A stretch of DNA of 64,000 bases from Desulfurispira natronophila (GTDB taxonomy: Bacteria; Chrysiogenota; Chrysiogenetes; Chrysiogenales; Chrysiogenaceae), in NCBI RefSeq assembly GCF_014203025.1, contig NZ_JACHID010000004.1, positions 124,001-188,000 of the forward strand, read 5' to 3'. Shown piece by piece: positions 1-9,900 of the stretch. The number at the start of each line of letters is the position of its first letter. Position 1 is the first letter of the stretch. The translations under genes and the position numbers were made by a program. The notes beneath the pieces were generated by a model, which ran no database searches, was not told where the DNA came from, and saw only the letters and a list, made by a program, of their open reading frames with translations.

Positions 1-91
1 AGACGGCAGCTTTGTGCTCCCTGGTGTACTTTCTCGCAAAAAGCAGTTATTACCGGAGGTACTGCGTGTGCTGGAGGAGTGTCAGGACTGA
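1..91 (+). CDS. 3' end of an unidentified protein (partial, runs off the left edge)
   Basis: An open frame enters from the left edge and closes at a TGA at 89-91 after 29 codons. The tail is rich in Leu, Glu, Lys and Arg and looks like a C-terminal amphipathic helix. It ends 5 nt before the convergent thyX stop, a spacing typical of this gene-dense region. The fragment is too short to name, and it could be a chance frame. Confidence 0.4.
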   Translation, partial: DGSFVLPGVLSRKKQLLPEVLRVLEECQD

Positions 92-96
92 GGCTC

Positions 97-780
97 CTAC
101 GCCAGTCGCTGGCGCACGGCACTACTTCTTCCACAGCTTTTTTGCCCCTCCGGGCAGGGTCCTCGCAGGCAGCCGGGTCCAGCATCAGAAAAGATAGCAG
201 GAGACGCTTCCCGACACTGCTGCAGCATGGCATCCGCCATGGCGCGAATTTCCCACTGGGCCCGCTCGCAGCAACGCAGAGAGAAAAAGAGGAGTAGCTC
301 CCGGGCGTTCATGGTCAGAATCAACCGGGTTTCGCAGGCGTTGGGCAGCAAGAAGCGGGCGTCCTCAGCGGGAACGCCCGCTTCAAGAGCTTCCTGGTAC
401 CACAAATGGGCCTGCTGCATCTTTTCGGCAAACCAGTCGCTGGGCATGGTGGCCATGGATTCAGGCTCTATGTAGGAAAACTGGGCTTGCTTGACGTAGC
501 GCTGGGACTGTTGGGAGTAACTGGCCAAGCGATGACGCACCAGCTGGTGGGAGCAAGCGCGGGAGATACCTTCGATGGCAAAAGTAAAACTGACATGCTC
601 AAAAACGCTCAGGTGACCCAGATCCCGAACTTTTTGCACAAAACGGGTCTTTTCGGCCTGGTCTTCACAGGTCAGCTCTTCGATGTGGGCAGGGCTGTAG
701 CACAACCGGGCTGCCGAGTATACGGAGCCGTCGGGATCAGGAGTGTATTTAAGTAGCCTCACGCGGCAGGTAGTTTTCAT
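97..780 (-). CDS. thyX: FAD-dependent thymidylate synthase ThyX
   Basis: ThyX methylates dUMP to dTMP using methylene-tetrahydrofolate as carbon donor and FADH2/NADPH as reductant, replacing ThyA. The 227-aa protein has the family signature RHRLASYSQQSQRY (RHRxxSxxxxSxR plus flanks) around residues 82-95, and a FACEH-like early core. The length is normal for the family. The ATG at 780 is preceded by AAGGA at a 7-nt spacing. The C-terminal tail after the conserved domain is Cys- and basic-rich (three Cys in the last 25 residues). It lies downstream of rho-rpmE, separated from them by a terminator, so it is probably its own transcription unit. Confidence 0.95.
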   Translation of the reverse strand: MKTTCRVRLLKYTPDPDGSVYSAARLCYSPAHIEELTCEDQAEKTRFVQKVRDLGHLSVFEHVSFTFAIEGISRACSHQLVRHRLASYSQQSQRYVKQAQFSYIEPESMATMPSDWFAEKMQQAHLWYQEALEAGVPAEDARFLLPNACETRLILTMNARELLLFFSLRCCERAQWEIRAMADAMLQQCREASPAIFSDAGPGCLRGPCPEGQKSCGRSSAVRQRLA

Positions 781-851
781 AGGGTTATCCTTATCTGCAA
801 GTTGCTTTTTATGGAGGCTCTACCATAGTTACTGTACGGTGCTGAAACACA

Positions 852-884
852 AGAAACCCGCCGGGAATCTCCAGGCGGGTGTAT
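852..884 (-). terminator. Rho-independent terminator downstream of rpmE
   Basis: Inverted repeat ACCCGCC (856-862) / GGCGGGT (874-880) with an 11-nt loop. Read on the minus strand, the stem is followed by TTCTTGTGTTT. It sits between the rpmE stop and the thyX start and would end rho-rpmE transcription. Confidence 0.6.
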
Positions 885-928
885 GTAATGGTAACATCTG
901 AGCAGATTACAAAACGTGAATAAGCTTC

Positions 929-1144
929 TTATTTGGAAGCTTTTTCCTGGCCGTACTTGCGGCGGAATCGCTCTACGCGTCCAGCGGTATCCATAACCCG
1001 CTCCTGGCCAGTGAAGACCGGATGGCAATTGGAGCATACTTCAATCTTATAGCTCTCCTGCATAGTGGAGAGGGTTTCTATGGAGTTGCCGCACATGCAC
1101 TCGACAGTTATCTGATTCATGGTGGGGTGAATGCCCTGTTTCAT
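929..1144 (-). CDS. rpmE: 50S ribosomal protein L31 (zinc-binding type)
   Basis: A small structural protein of the large ribosomal subunit that bridges to the 30S subunit. The 71-aa product starting MKQGIHP has the zinc-ribbon cysteines of the C+ (type A) form: C-x-C in ECMCGNS and C-x2-C in CSNCHP. This means the gene is not a zinc-independent paralogue. A frame extends nine codons upstream, but the family begins at MKxxIHP, so the start at 1144 was chosen. It follows rho on the same strand, a common neighbour pair. Confidence 0.95.
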   Translation of the reverse strand: MKQGIHPTMNQITVECMCGNSIETLSTMQESYKIEVCSNCHPVFTGQERVMDTAGRVERFRRKYGQEKASK

Positions 1145-1303
1145 AGTTATCGCGCTCCTTGTATTGGTCACAGGCTGGTCTGCGCCGCCCGCTCATGTTT
1201 GATAGTAATCACAAAAAAAGACTTATACCACTGCAGGGTGTACTTTGCAAGGGGTAAAAGCTCAGGGGAGTTATTCAAGCAAGCAGTGCTTTGGGTAAAT
1301 ACC

Positions 1304-2554
1304 CTACTTGTTCATTGTATCGTAAAATTCCTGATTATTTTTGGTAACGCTGAGGCGGCCAATCATAAAGTCCACGGCTTCTGGTGTGGACATGTTCTGA
1401 AGGAATTTACGCAGAATCCATGATTTGCGCAACTCTTCATCAGTAAAGAGCAGCTCCTCGCGGCGGGTGCCACTGCGCAAAATATCAATGGCGGGGAATA
1501 CGCGTCGCTCAGCCAGGTGACGGTCCAGGTAAAGCTCCATGTTGCCCGTACTCTTGAACTCCTCGTAGATGACTTCGTCCATCTTGGAGCCGGTGTCAAC
1601 GAGGGCGGTGGCCAGGATGGTCAGGGATCCACCGTGCTCGATATTGCGTGCAGCCCCCAGGAAACGCTTGGGCTTGTGCAGGGCGTTGGCGTCCAGCCCA
1701 CCGGAGAGCACGCGTCCGCTGTGAGGGATAACGGTGTTGTAGGCTCGGGCCAGGCGGGTTATGGAGTCCAGCAGGATGATTACATCCTTTTTGTGTTCCA
1801 CCAGGCGGCGAGCTTTTTCTATTACCATCTCCGCTACCTGGATGTGGCGGGTGGGTGGCTCATCAAAGGTGGAAGAGACCACTTCGCCAATAACGGAGCG
1901 CTGCATTTCCGTTACCTCTTCAGGTCGCTCGTCGATGAGGAGGACTATGAGGTGGGTCTCGGGATGGTTAATAGCGATAGCCTTGGCCATATTTTGCAGG
2001 AATACAGTTTTGCCGGCCTTTGGGGGAGCTACAATCAGGCCCCGCTGTCCCTTGCCGATGGGAGCAATAATGTCCACCAGCCGTGTTGAGAGGTTTTCCT
2101 TGCCGGGCATCTCCAGGTGTATTCGCTGGTCAGGGTGCAGAGGGGTTAAGTTGTCAAAGAGTACCTTGGTTTTGGCCTGCTCCGGGTGGGCGTAGTTGAT
2201 GGTCTCTATTTGCAGCAGGGCAAAGTACTTTTCCCCTTCCTTTGGGGGGCGGATTTCCCCTTCAATGGTATCGCCGGTCTGCATGCTGAAGCGCTTGATC
2301 TGGCTGGGGGAAACGTAGATATCGTCAGGTCCGGGGAGATAGTTGTAATCGGTAGCTCGCAGAAAGCCGAAGCCGTCAGGATGCACTTCCAGCACGCCAC
2401 CGCCAAAGATGTGCCCGCCGGCACGGGCATGCTTGATAAGCAGGTTAAAAATGAGGTCCTGACGCTTGAGGACGCTGACACCTTCAATATTTGCTTCACG
2501 GGCCATTTCCACCAAGTCACTGATGGGGGTTACCTTGAGTACATTAAGATCCAT
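1304..2554 (-). CDS. rho: Transcription termination factor Rho
   Basis: Rho is a hexameric RNA-dependent ATPase that releases transcripts from RNA polymerase. The 416-aa protein has the family layout: an N-terminal helical domain (1-45), a cold-shock-like RNA-binding domain with GFGFLR (about 50-125), and a RecA-like ATPase core. Walker A is PPKAGKT, the [12 protein letters not shown] segment is the catalytic region, and the Q/R-loop region is present. The length is usual. It is followed by rpmE and preceded by a 160-nt leader with a promoter-like element. Rho leaders are often autoregulated, but I see no specific signal to prove that here. Confidence 0.98.
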   Translation of the reverse strand: MDLNVLKVTPISDLVEMAREANIEGVSVLKRQDLIFNLLIKHARAGGHIFGGGVLEVHPDGFGFLRATDYNYLPGPDDIYVSPSQIKRFSMQTGDTIEGEIRPPKEGEKYFALLQIETINYAHPEQAKTKVLFDNLTPLHPDQRIHLEMPGKENLSTRLVDIIAPIGKGQRGLIVAPPKAGKTVFLQNMAKAIAINHPETHLIVLLIDERPEEVTEMQRSVIGEVVSSTFDEPPTRHIQVAEMVIEKARRLVEHKKDVIILLDSITRLARAYNTVIPHSGRVLSGGLDANALHKPKRFLGAARNIEHGGSLTILATALVDTGSKMDEVIYEEFKSTGNMELYLDRHLAERRVFPAIDILRSGTRREELLFTDEELRKSWILRKFLQNMSTPEAVDFMIGRLSVTKNNQEFYDTMNK

Positions 2555-2663
2555 AGAGGTGTTGTCTCCGTAAAAATTGATGGCAGGTTGGGAAGGAAGG
2601 GAAAAGGTCAGGTGGGCGGCGTGAATAAGCGAACCGCGCTGTCTGAATGACTACCGGTTCCTA

Positions 2664-2692
2664 TTGGTATACAGAAACGGGCTACAAGTCAA
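2664..2692 (-). promoter_or_regulatory. Sigma-70-like promoter for rho
   Basis: On the minus strand TTGACT (2692-2687) lies 17 nt from TACCAA (2669-2664), or 15 nt from TATACC. It is about 110 nt upstream of the rho start, in the only gap between lolD and rho. The -35 is near consensus and the -10 is weak. Confidence 0.4.
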
Positions 2693-2716
2693 GGAGAATT
2701 GCTGTGGCCACCTTGC

Positions 2717-3382
2717 TCACAGCACTCCCAGGTTAAGTGTACGATCGCATTGCTGTGCCAGGGCCAGGCTGTGGGTAACGATGACAATAGTCGTGTTGTG
2801 GCGCTGCCGGATATCCTGCAGGATTTCCATGATATGGTTTGAATTGTCCTCATCCAGGTTGCCAGTGGGCTCATCCATCAAAAGGATCTTGGGTTCATTG
2901 GCCAAGGCGCGGGCTATGGCTACCCGCTGTTGTTCACCACCTGAAAGCTCGCTGGCGTGGTGGTGCCAGCGCTGATCCAGTCCCACTATTTTCAGTAAAT
3001 GCCTGGCAAGGTCCGGGTCGGGCTTGCCGGCAATGGTCATGGGCATGGTGACGTTCTCCAGGGCGTTGAAGTCTGCCAGCAGGTGGTGGAATTGAAAGAC
3101 GAAACCGATATTGCGATTGCGGTAGCGGGCCAGAAAGTCTTCACTGGCTCCCTTTAGGGTTTGGCCTTCAAAGAGTACTTCCCCCTCGTCTGGGCGGTCC
3201 AGTCCGCCCAGAAGGTGTAACAGGGTGGACTTTCCGCTGCCGCTTTTGCCGGTAATGGCAATAATCTCTCCCCGGTGTACGTCAATATTGAGGCCGTCCA
3301 GGACTTTTACCGCCAGGGAGCCACTGCTGTAAAGGCGGGACAATCCCAGTCCCTGCAGTATTGGTGTGTCAGTTGCAGCCAT
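2717..3382 (-). CDS. lolD: Lipoprotein-releasing system ATP-binding protein LolD
   Basis: ATPase of the inner-membrane ABC complex that extracts outer-membrane lipoproteins and hands them to the chaperone LolA. The 221-aa protein has Walker [10 protein letters not shown], the signature [17 protein letters not shown] and Walker [13 protein letters not shown], in MacB/LolD style. A start at 3382 (MAATD) was chosen because GAGGAG lies 6 nt upstream, just past the stop of the upstream permease gene. Two in-frame ATG codons further upstream overlap that gene. The companion permease is immediately upstream in the same operon. Confidence 0.9.
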   Translation of the reverse strand: MAATDTPILQGLGLSRLYSSGSLAVKVLDGLNIDVHRGEIIAITGKSGSGKSTLLHLLGGLDRPDEGEVLFEGQTLKGASEDFLARYRNRNIGFVFQFHHLLADFNALENVTMPMTIAGKPDPDLARHLLKIVGLDQRWHHHASELSGGEQQRVAIARALANEPKILLMDEPTGNLDEDNSNHIMEILQDIRQRHNTTIVIVTHSLALAQQCDRTLNLGVL

Positions 3383-3392
3383 AGGTCTCTCC

Positions 3393-4598
3393 TCAGTCAT
3401 TGCGCAGGGCCTCAACCGGACGCAACTTTCCGGCGCGACGGGCAGGGTAGATGGTTGAAAGAATAGAGATCAGTACGGAAATTGCCATAATGGAGGCAAC
3501 AATTCCCGGCTCCAGTTGTACCGGAACCGTATCCAACATGTAGACGTCCGGGGGAAGCTGCACAAATTGGTAGCGCTTGAGCAAAAGGCTGAGGATAATT
3601 CCACAGATAGTGCCCAGTATGGTGCCGGCGATTCCCAGGATAATGCCCTGTAAAAAGAAGATACGGGATATACTGCGGCGCGTGGCGCCCATGGACATGA
3701 GAATGCCAATTTCCCGCGTTTTTTCCATCACCATCATGACCAGAGTGCTGATGATGTTAAAAGAGGCCACAATAATAATGACACAGAGAATGAGAAACAT
3801 GCTCACTCGTTCCAGCTTCAGAGCGCTGAAGAGGTTGGCATTGAGCTCGGTCCAGTCCCGTACCGAGTAGCCGGGGCCAATTTCGTTGCGTATGGCAGCC
3901 ATGGTGCTGGCAGTGTCAAAGATATTGTCTACCCGAACCTCAATAGTGTTAACGGAGAGGTCCCGATAGCCTCCCACTGCCGTCAGGGTTTCAATAGAGG
4001 CAAAGGCCAGGGAGTTGTCGTACTCATACATTCCCGTCTGAAAAATGCCAGCCACCACCATTTGGGTACGTTTGGGAACACTGCCAAATGGACCGATGCG
4101 TCCCGATGGTGCCATGAAGGTAACTACTCGTCCTGGCGTCAGGTGATACTTGTCCGCCAGTTGTTTACCCACCAGGATGGAATCTGTTTGGTGCAGGTCT
4201 TCCAGGTCGCCCTCTATGATATACTCAGCCACGTGGGAATGGGATTTCGGGTCAATTCCCCGTGCTACCACGCCACTGACATTGCGCTGCCCCATAAGCA
4301 TAAGGCTGGTATGCAGCACTCCCGAAGACGACTGGACTCCCGGCAAGGCTGTGATACGTGTCTCCAGATCCTTATACTCCGTCATTACCCCTTCGTAGCT
4401 GCTGATAACAATATGAGATGTGGCGCCCAGAATTTTGCTGCGCAGCTCTGTTTCAAAACCCTTCATTACTCCCAGAACAATAATCAGTGCCGCCACGCCA
4501 ATGGCAATGCCCAGCACGCTGATCAGGCCGATAAATGAAATGAATTTTTCCCGTTTTCTGCCCCGCAGATTGCGCCAGGCGATGGTGAGCTCGTACAT
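3393..4598 (-). CDS. lolC: LolC/LolE-family lipoprotein-releasing permease
   Basis: Membrane subunit of the lipoprotein-release ABC transporter. The 401-aa protein has the type VII ABC layout: TM1 near residues 22-42, a large periplasmic domain, then three C-terminal TM segments (about 270-295, 315-345, 370-390) in an FtsX-like fold. The start at MYELTIAWRN is supported by AGAGGA upstream and matches the family N-terminus. Only one permease gene precedes lolD, so the complex would be a homodimer (LolF-like), as in many lineages outside gammaproteobacteria. Whether to call it LolC or LolE is arbitrary. Confidence 0.88.
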   Translation of the reverse strand: MYELTIAWRNLRGRKREKFISFIGLISVLGIAIGVAALIIVLGVMKGFETELRSKILGATSHIVISSYEGVMTEYKDLETRITALPGVQSSSGVLHTSLMLMGQRNVSGVVARGIDPKSHSHVAEYIIEGDLEDLHQTDSILVGKQLADKYHLTPGRVVTFMAPSGRIGPFGSVPKRTQMVVAGIFQTGMYEYDNSLAFASIETLTAVGGYRDLSVNTIEVRVDNIFDTASTMAAIRNEIGPGYSVRDWTELNANLFSALKLERVSMFLILCVIIIVASFNIISTLVMMVMEKTREIGILMSMGATRRSISRIFFLQGIILGIAGTILGTICGIILSLLLKRYQFVQLPPDVYMLDTVPVQLEPGIVASIMAISVLISILSTIYPARRAGKLRPVEALRND

Positions 4599-4643
4599 AC
4601 ACTTCCTCTCGAGGATCTTTGCCGACTGCCCGCTGTTTGTACC

Positions 4644-4686
4644 GCAAAAAAAAGCCCCCGGCAACATGAAGCTGCCAGGGGAGTAT
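4644..4686 (-). terminator. Rho-independent terminator downstream of ackA
   Basis: On the minus strand a strong GC-rich stem (CCCCTGGCA paired with TTGCCGGGGG) is followed by eight consecutive T residues. It lies between the ackA stop (4706) and the lolC start, separating the acetate genes from the Lol operon. Confidence 0.85.
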
Positions 4687-4705
4687 TTTGAAGTGGCACT
4701 GGAGC

Positions 4706-5998
4706 TCAGGGTTGATAGTCGCTCTGGGCAAAAGTGTATTCGTAGTTGAGGTGATCGTTGTAGGTGCCACTGGTAACGCCCACCACGTCTTCGACAAAGA
4801 CCAACTCTTCGTTGGTGGGAATGACGTAGACCTTGACTGGTGAGTCTGGTGCGGAAATGAGGGTCTCGCCGTGCTTGCTGAAGGTAGCCGCATTCTTGTC
4901 CTTGTCCAGGATAACCCCGACGGACTCCAGGTTTTCCAGGGCCTTCTCCCGGATAATGCCGGCGTTTTCTCCCACACCGGCAGTAAATACAATGGCATCT
5001 ACCCGGCCAAGGGCAGCGGTATAGGAGCCGATGTACTTTTTGATGCGGTAAGCCTCCATCTCCAGCGCCAGAATGCAGCGCTCATCGGCACTGTTTTTGG
5101 CGGCATCGGAGAATACGTTAATCTGGGCGTTTTCTATAACGTCGCGACGATCGGTGAAGCGGCCGGTAATGCCCAGGATACCACTTTGCTTGTTTAGCAT
5201 ATTGTCCACTTCTTTGGGGGACAGGTTGAGGCGATTGGCCAAGAAGAGTGGCAGGGCCGGGTCCATGTCACCACTGCGGGTTCCCATGATTAAACCCTCC
5301 AGGGGGGTCAGGCCCATGCTGGTGTCCACGCTGACTCCATTCTCAATAGCACAGCAGGAAACACCGTTGCCGATGTGCATAGTAATTATATTGCAACGAG
5401 TGGCGGGCTTGCCCAGCAGTGCGGCGGCTCGCTTGCTGACGTAGAGGTGGCTGGTGCCATGAAAGCCGTAGCGGCGAATGCCATGATCTTCGTAGAGGTT
5501 GTGGGGGATAGCGTACATGTAGGAGTGCTTGGGCATGGTTTGGTGGAATGCCGTATCGAAAATAGCCACCTGGGGAACGCCAGGCATAAGGCGATCGGCA
5601 GCGCGGATACCCGCCAGGTTTGGCGGGTTGTGTAGGGGTGCCAGGTCCTGGACATCCTCAATGCCCCGCAGCACTGACTCGTCAATAAGTACGGAACGGG
5701 TAAATTTCTCCCCACCATGTACCACCCGGTGGCCAACCGCGGAAATGTTTTTCAGGTCATCAATGACGCCATTATCCCTGGAGGTTAGGGTTTTGACTAT
5801 AAGATTGATGGCGCTCTCGTGATCACTGCATTCGTAGTCGTCCTTGTAGGTTTCCCGGCCGGGAACCTCATGAATAATAAAAGAGTCGCCTATGCCGATG
5901 CGCTCCACCATGCCTTTGGCGATAACTTTGCGATCAGCCCAGTTATATAGCTGGTACTTGACCGAAGAGCTGCCACAGTTGAGGGCAAGAATATCCAT
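4706..5998 (-). CDS. ackA: Acetate kinase
   Basis: AckA interconverts acetyl phosphate + ADP with acetate + ATP. It gives ATP during acetate excretion or activates acetate for growth. The 430-aa product starts MDILALNCGSSSVKY, the family N-terminus with the NxGSSS phosphate loop. The GFHGTSH motif and the ENxG-type ATP-binding motif (GVGENAG) are present. The start at 5998 has AAGGAG upstream. pta lies 160 nt upstream on the same strand, giving the usual Pta-AckA pathway, with a terminator behind ackA. Confidence 0.97.
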   Translation of the reverse strand: MDILALNCGSSSVKYQLYNWADRKVIAKGMVERIGIGDSFIIHEVPGRETYKDDYECSDHESAINLIVKTLTSRDNGVIDDLKNISAVGHRVVHGGEKFTRSVLIDESVLRGIEDVQDLAPLHNPPNLAGIRAADRLMPGVPQVAIFDTAFHQTMPKHSYMYAIPHNLYEDHGIRRYGFHGTSHLYVSKRAAALLGKPATRCNIITMHIGNGVSCCAIENGVSVDTSMGLTPLEGLIMGTRSGDMDPALPLFLANRLNLSPKEVDNMLNKQSGILGITGRFTDRRDVIENAQINVFSDAAKNSADERCILALEMEAYRIKKYIGSYTAALGRVDAIVFTAGVGENAGIIREKALENLESVGVILDKDKNAATFSKHGETLISAPDSPVKVYVIPTNEELVFVEDVVGVTSGTYNDHLNYEYTFAQSDYQP

Positions 5999-6160
5999 TT
6001 CACTTTCTCCTTCTTGATTGTGATGCGATATAGTCATTTACGGCTGTAAAATCAGAAAATACAAGAGATCTTGCGGAGCGTTTTCAGCAGCACTCCCGCT
6101 AATGTTCTCTCTGAAATACTTGCTTTCTTCCGGTTTGGTCAGACGCCTGATAGGCGGTGA

Positions 6161-7156
6161 TCAGTTTGCCTGTACGGCTGTTATGGCCGCCAGGTTGACG
6201 ATATCCATAGCTTTACACCCGCGTGAAAGATCGTTTACCGGCTTGGCCATGCCCTGGATGATGGGTCCGATAGCTTCGGCTTTGGCGTAACGTTCGGTGA
6301 GTTTGTAGCCAATATTGCCAGCATCAAGGTCGGGGAAGACGAGGATATTGGCCTTGCCTGCCACAGGGCTGCCAGCAGCCTTGCGCTCACCCACGGAGGG
6401 GATAATGGCGGCATCCAACTGCAATTCACCATCAATGAGGATTTCCGGCGCCTTCTCCTTAACAATGTCCAGGGCAGCCAGCACCTTGTCCACATCCTCG
6501 TGCTGGGCAGAGCCTTTAGTAGAGAAGCTGAGCATAGCGACCCGGGGTTCAACGCCCAGGAAGGACTTGCAGCTTTGGGCAGTGGAGATGGCAATTTCAG
6601 CCAGTTGCTCAGCATTGGGGTTGGGGTTTACGGCACAATCGGCAAAAAGAGTGGTGCCATTTTCGCCAAATTCTGGCGACTGAGGAGTGCACATGATAAA
6701 GCAACTGGATACAGTCTTGATACCTGGCGCCAGCCCAATGACACGCAGCGCAGAGCGCAGCACATCGCCGGTGGTGTTGCAGGCGCCGGTGACGCAGCCA
6801 TCGGCATCGCCTTTTTCCACAGCCATGGCACCAAAGTACAGGACATTGCGCATGGACTTCTGGGCTTCTTCCAGCGTCATGCCTTTGGCCTTGCGCTTCT
6901 CCAGGTAGGCTTCGACATAACTGTCGTAGAGATCGCTGGTAGTTGGGTCGATAATTTCGATACCATCTGGACTGAAGTTGTTATCGGAAAAGAGAGAAAG
7001 GATGGTGTCACGGTTACCCAGCAACTTGACCTTGGTGATGCTTTCTTGAGTGAGTTTGGCTGCGGCTTCAACGGTGCGGATATCTTCGCCCTCCGGCAGG
7101 ACAATTGTCTTGGGGTTGGCCTTGGCCTTGGCAATAAAGCTCTCCAGTACGCTCAT
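6161..7156 (-). CDS. pta: Phosphate acetyltransferase (short, PTA/PTB-domain form)
   Basis: Pta converts acetyl-CoA + phosphate to acetyl phosphate + CoA, feeding AckA. The 331-aa product is the catalytic PTA_PTB domain only. It lacks the N-terminal BioD-like and DRTGG domains of the ~700-aa enteric enzyme. The family segments VLPEGED near the start, [16 protein letters not shown] (about 118-133) and [25 protein letters not shown] are clear. AGGAGGT lies upstream of the ATG. It is encoded just before ackA. Confidence 0.96.
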   Translation of the reverse strand: MSVLESFIAKAKANPKTIVLPEGEDIRTVEAAAKLTQESITKVKLLGNRDTILSLFSDNNFSPDGIEIIDPTTSDLYDSYVEAYLEKRKAKGMTLEEAQKSMRNVLYFGAMAVEKGDADGCVTGACNTTGDVLRSALRVIGLAPGIKTVSSCFIMCTPQSPEFGENGTTLFADCAVNPNPNAEQLAEIAISTAQSCKSFLGVEPRVAMLSFSTKGSAQHEDVDKVLAALDIVKEKAPEILIDGELQLDAAIIPSVGERKAAGSPVAGKANILVFPDLDAGNIGYKLTERYAKAEAIGPIIQGMAKPVNDLSRGCKAMDIVNLAAITAVQAN

Positions 7157-7256
7157 AAACAGTACCTCCTGGGTTTGAAACGTAAATTAATGTGCTTACG
7201 ATATCACACTTTACAGCAGCACCACAACCACTTGCTGCTTGGCGATACTCCCTGGG

Positions 7257-8168
7257 TCATTTTGAGATAAGATTGCTGGGATAAGGCCACAGCAGCACTT
7301 GCATGCTGATGTACTCCCGGGGTTGTTCCCGCTGCCAGTGGCGCAGCATCTGCAACAACTCCTCTTCGGCAACCAACCCATCCAAGAACTCCTGCACCCT
7401 CTGCTGCCACTTTTCTTGTTGGTGACTTCCGGGGCTGAAATAGCCTGCCATGTGCTGTAGAGCGTTGACGATACGTCCTCGATGGCTCGGCTGTGCCACC
7501 ACTTTACGTAGCTGGCTGCGATATGTCCCGAAGACATCCCGGTCCCCCGTTGCCACTAGTCGTCCCAGCTGCTTGAGGTCGTGGGGGGATCGAGCCATCA
7601 GCCAATATTTGTGGCAGCGATGAAACTCCTCCAGGGCTACTGGGTCGGGGGTGGGTCCCAGCTGGCGCAGGCGGGCCACTACGAAGAGGTTGGACAGAAA
7701 GTGGTGGCGGCTATGATGGTCTTCCAGGGCTTTTTCGTCGGCCAGGGGCAACCAGGGCCACTGCCTGGACAACAGTCGAGGTAAAATACCTTTTCCTGGC
7801 AGCCAACTGCCATCAGGTTGAAATATGCGGGCACTGTCGACTCCGCAGGAGGGGGACTTGGCCTTGAGCACGGCACCGTCAATATCGAGATCGGTGCTCA
7901 TGCTGTCGCAATAACTTTCCACCAGTTCAGTGAGGTCCCGCTGGGTGGTCGACTGCACCATGCGGGCACGATTGGTATTGTCAGCATACAGGTCGGCAGC
8001 AGGTCGGGGCGTTTCCAGTCCCGAATCAGCTTCAGGACAGACAGTTTGTACCTGGCAGAAAGGCCGGAGTTTTTCCACCACCAGGCTGGAGCGAATGCCC
8101 CCATCATAGCGACAATGGTCAAAGCCCAGGCAGCGACTCACTAGTAAGCGTGGACGTGGATGATTCAC
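7257..8168 (-). CDS. DUF523 (TudS-like) and DUF1722 two-domain protein
   Basis: The N-terminal half (about 1-150) is a DUF523 domain. Members of this family include thiouracil desulfurase TudS, which uses a [4Fe-4S] cluster held by three cysteines. Candidate ligands are Cys13/Cys19 (VSRCLGFDHC), Cys44 (TVCPE) and Cys108 (KSPSCG). The C-terminal half (about 180-300) is DUF1722 (YbgA-like helical domain), a known fusion. The start overlaps the stop of the upstream TPR gene by 4 nt (ATGA), so the two are translationally coupled. The exact substrate is unknown; desulfuration of thio-bases is inference from the family. Confidence 0.85.
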   Translation of the reverse strand: MNHPRPRLLVSRCLGFDHCRYDGGIRSSLVVEKLRPFCQVQTVCPEADSGLETPRPAADLYADNTNRARMVQSTTQRDLTELVESYCDSMSTDLDIDGAVLKAKSPSCGVDSARIFQPDGSWLPGKGILPRLLSRQWPWLPLADEKALEDHHSRHHFLSNLFVVARLRQLGPTPDPVALEEFHRCHKYWLMARSPHDLKQLGRLVATGDRDVFGTYRSQLRKVVAQPSHRGRIVNALQHMAGYFSPGSHQQEKWQQRVQEFLDGLVAEEELLQMLRHWQREQPREYISMQVLLWPYPSNLISK

Positions 8169-9661
8169 AATTCTTTCCCCGCTGGGATGGTTATTTCACA
8201 GAGAAAAACTTCCAGTAACCCGGCCTGCACTCCCGGCTCACCCAGTACGATAGCCCGGCACTCCCGCGCTGCCTCGGGATGGAGGTCTTCTCCGTGGGCC
8301 CAGCAGTTGCGGTAGTTGATTGCCAGGTCATTTACCTGGCGTGGGAAGTCGCTGTTGATAAGTTGCAAACCATTTTTGAGATGTGCTTTTACAAAGCTAC
8401 GGAAGCTTTCCATGGCTGGACTGAGAATGTTGGGATTAGAGTCCTGCAAAGCAGTGAGCACACTGGCCATCTGTCCCAGTGACAGGTTGATGCGATCTTC
8501 CAGGTAAAATGCCATGATCTTAAAACTCTCCCGTTTGCGGGGACGATTCTGCAGGAAGGATTCCCGGAAGGGTGCAAAAAGGTGACGTTTGATCTCCCGC
8601 TCCAGCACAAAGCAGTACTGGATCCCAGTGAGTCCACTGGAGAAGCGGGCCTGTGCGTAGCGCTCCTCAAGGTAGAAGGCCTGAATGAGCAGCCGGCGAC
8701 TGTCCTCTCCCATCATTTGCCAGCAACTTCCCACTGCAGTGCGCACATCATTCTGCACTTCTTCCAGTAGTTCATCGTGGGTTTTGAAGTGGGGCATCAG
8801 GGAGTGAATGAGCTCCTCTGCCAACTCTCCTGCATCTACCGAATTCTCCCGCTCCATGCGTCGCAGAGCCTTCTGGAATTCTTTCTGGGAGTCCTTGACA
8901 ATCCTGCCCACTCCCGCCACAGCGCCTGAGCGGGGGTGCAAACGGCGCATAATGCGGTCGGAGCCCTTGTCCAGACGTTTAAAGACGTTTTCTGCCAGCT
9001 CAAAGCGATCCTTGTAGAGCTGTAGCTCCTCCAGTGCTTCGTTAAGGGCTTCATTGTGGCGCTGGCATCCGGTCAGATAGCCGCTGAGTTGATGGCTGGT
9101 TGGGTTTTCCGGGTCATTGGCCAGGAGCTTTTCCAGTATTACCTCTGCCTCATCGAAACGGGTGTTTTCAATATAGATCAGGGTCAGCTTGTGCTGCAGT
9201 TCCGCCCCATTGTCCCCCAGCTCTATGGCGTGTTGGAAGTGCTTTATGGCCTCGTCGTCCTGTTCCAGCATCATGCAGCAGTCTCCCAGGGAGCGATGCA
9301 CTTGAAGTCGAACCGCAGCAGGATCAAGGTGGCCAGTCTCACTGTTGCCACTGTCCAGAAGCTCCATGGTGCGCAGGTAATTTTGGTTTGCCAGCTCATA
9401 CTCGTCCAGGTTCAGGTGAGAGTCTGCCAGCAACATGTGCAGCATTGGCGAGTGGGGGTTGTCGTGCAGAGCCTGCTCCATGTAGTAGCGACACTCATCG
9501 AAACGTCCCTGTGCCAGAAGAATCATTCCCAGGCTCATCCAGGGGCGAAGCCAGCCAGGATTGTTGCGGGTCTCCTGCAGGAAGTAGTCCACAGCAGCGT
9601 GATACTCGCGGCGGGCGTAGGCGCTTTCGCCAAGGGCGTAGAGTGAGTTGGAGGTGCTCAT
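8165..9661 (-). CDS. TPR-repeat protein with a HEPN-like C-terminal domain
   Basis: A 498-aa cytoplasmic protein with no signal peptide or TM segment. The first half (about 1-240) is a run of tetratricopeptide repeats (for example ALGESAYARREYHAAVDYF, and spacing of conserved G/A/Y/P). The second half is all-helical. It carries RNCWAH at residues 451-456, which fits the R-x4-H motif of HEPN ribonuclease-fold domains, after a helix resembling the N-terminal HEPN helix (QYCFVLEREIK). Its stop overlaps the DUF523/DUF1722 start by 4 nt. TPR is certain; HEPN is a motif-level guess. Confidence 0.75.
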   Translation of the reverse strand: MSTSNSLYALGESAYARREYHAAVDYFLQETRNNPGWLRPWMSLGMILLAQGRFDECRYYMEQALHDNPHSPMLHMLLADSHLNLDEYELANQNYLRTMELLDSGNSETGHLDPAAVRLQVHRSLGDCCMMLEQDDEAIKHFQHAIELGDNGAELQHKLTLIYIENTRFDEAEVILEKLLANDPENPTSHQLSGYLTGCQRHNEALNEALEELQLYKDRFELAENVFKRLDKGSDRIMRRLHPRSGAVAGVGRIVKDSQKEFQKALRRMERENSVDAGELAEELIHSLMPHFKTHDELLEEVQNDVRTAVGSCWQMMGEDSRRLLIQAFYLEERYAQARFSSGLTGIQYCFVLEREIKRHLFAPFRESFLQNRPRKRESFKIMAFYLEDRINLSLGQMASVLTALQDSNPNILSPAMESFRSFVKAHLKNGLQLINSDFPRQVNDLAINYRNCWAHGEDLHPEAARECRAIVLGEPGVQAGLLEVFLCEITIPAGKEL

Positions 9662-9900
9662 ATGGCGGTCCTGTCTGGAGTGGGTTATGTGATTAACAGG
9701 CTGCTAAGACCGACAGTAGTGAGTCAGTTGCCACCAGATGGGCTCAGGGGCAGCTTTGTGCAAGGTCCCAGCTAGCTGCATTGGGCACATCTCACGCTTT
9801 CAAGGTTACACCATTTTGTCCTTTGCCGGCAATGCGTTTCAAGTACCTATAGGCCGCTCTTTGCGTCACTCTCCCAAGGCATGGTCCAGGGGTATTTTAT

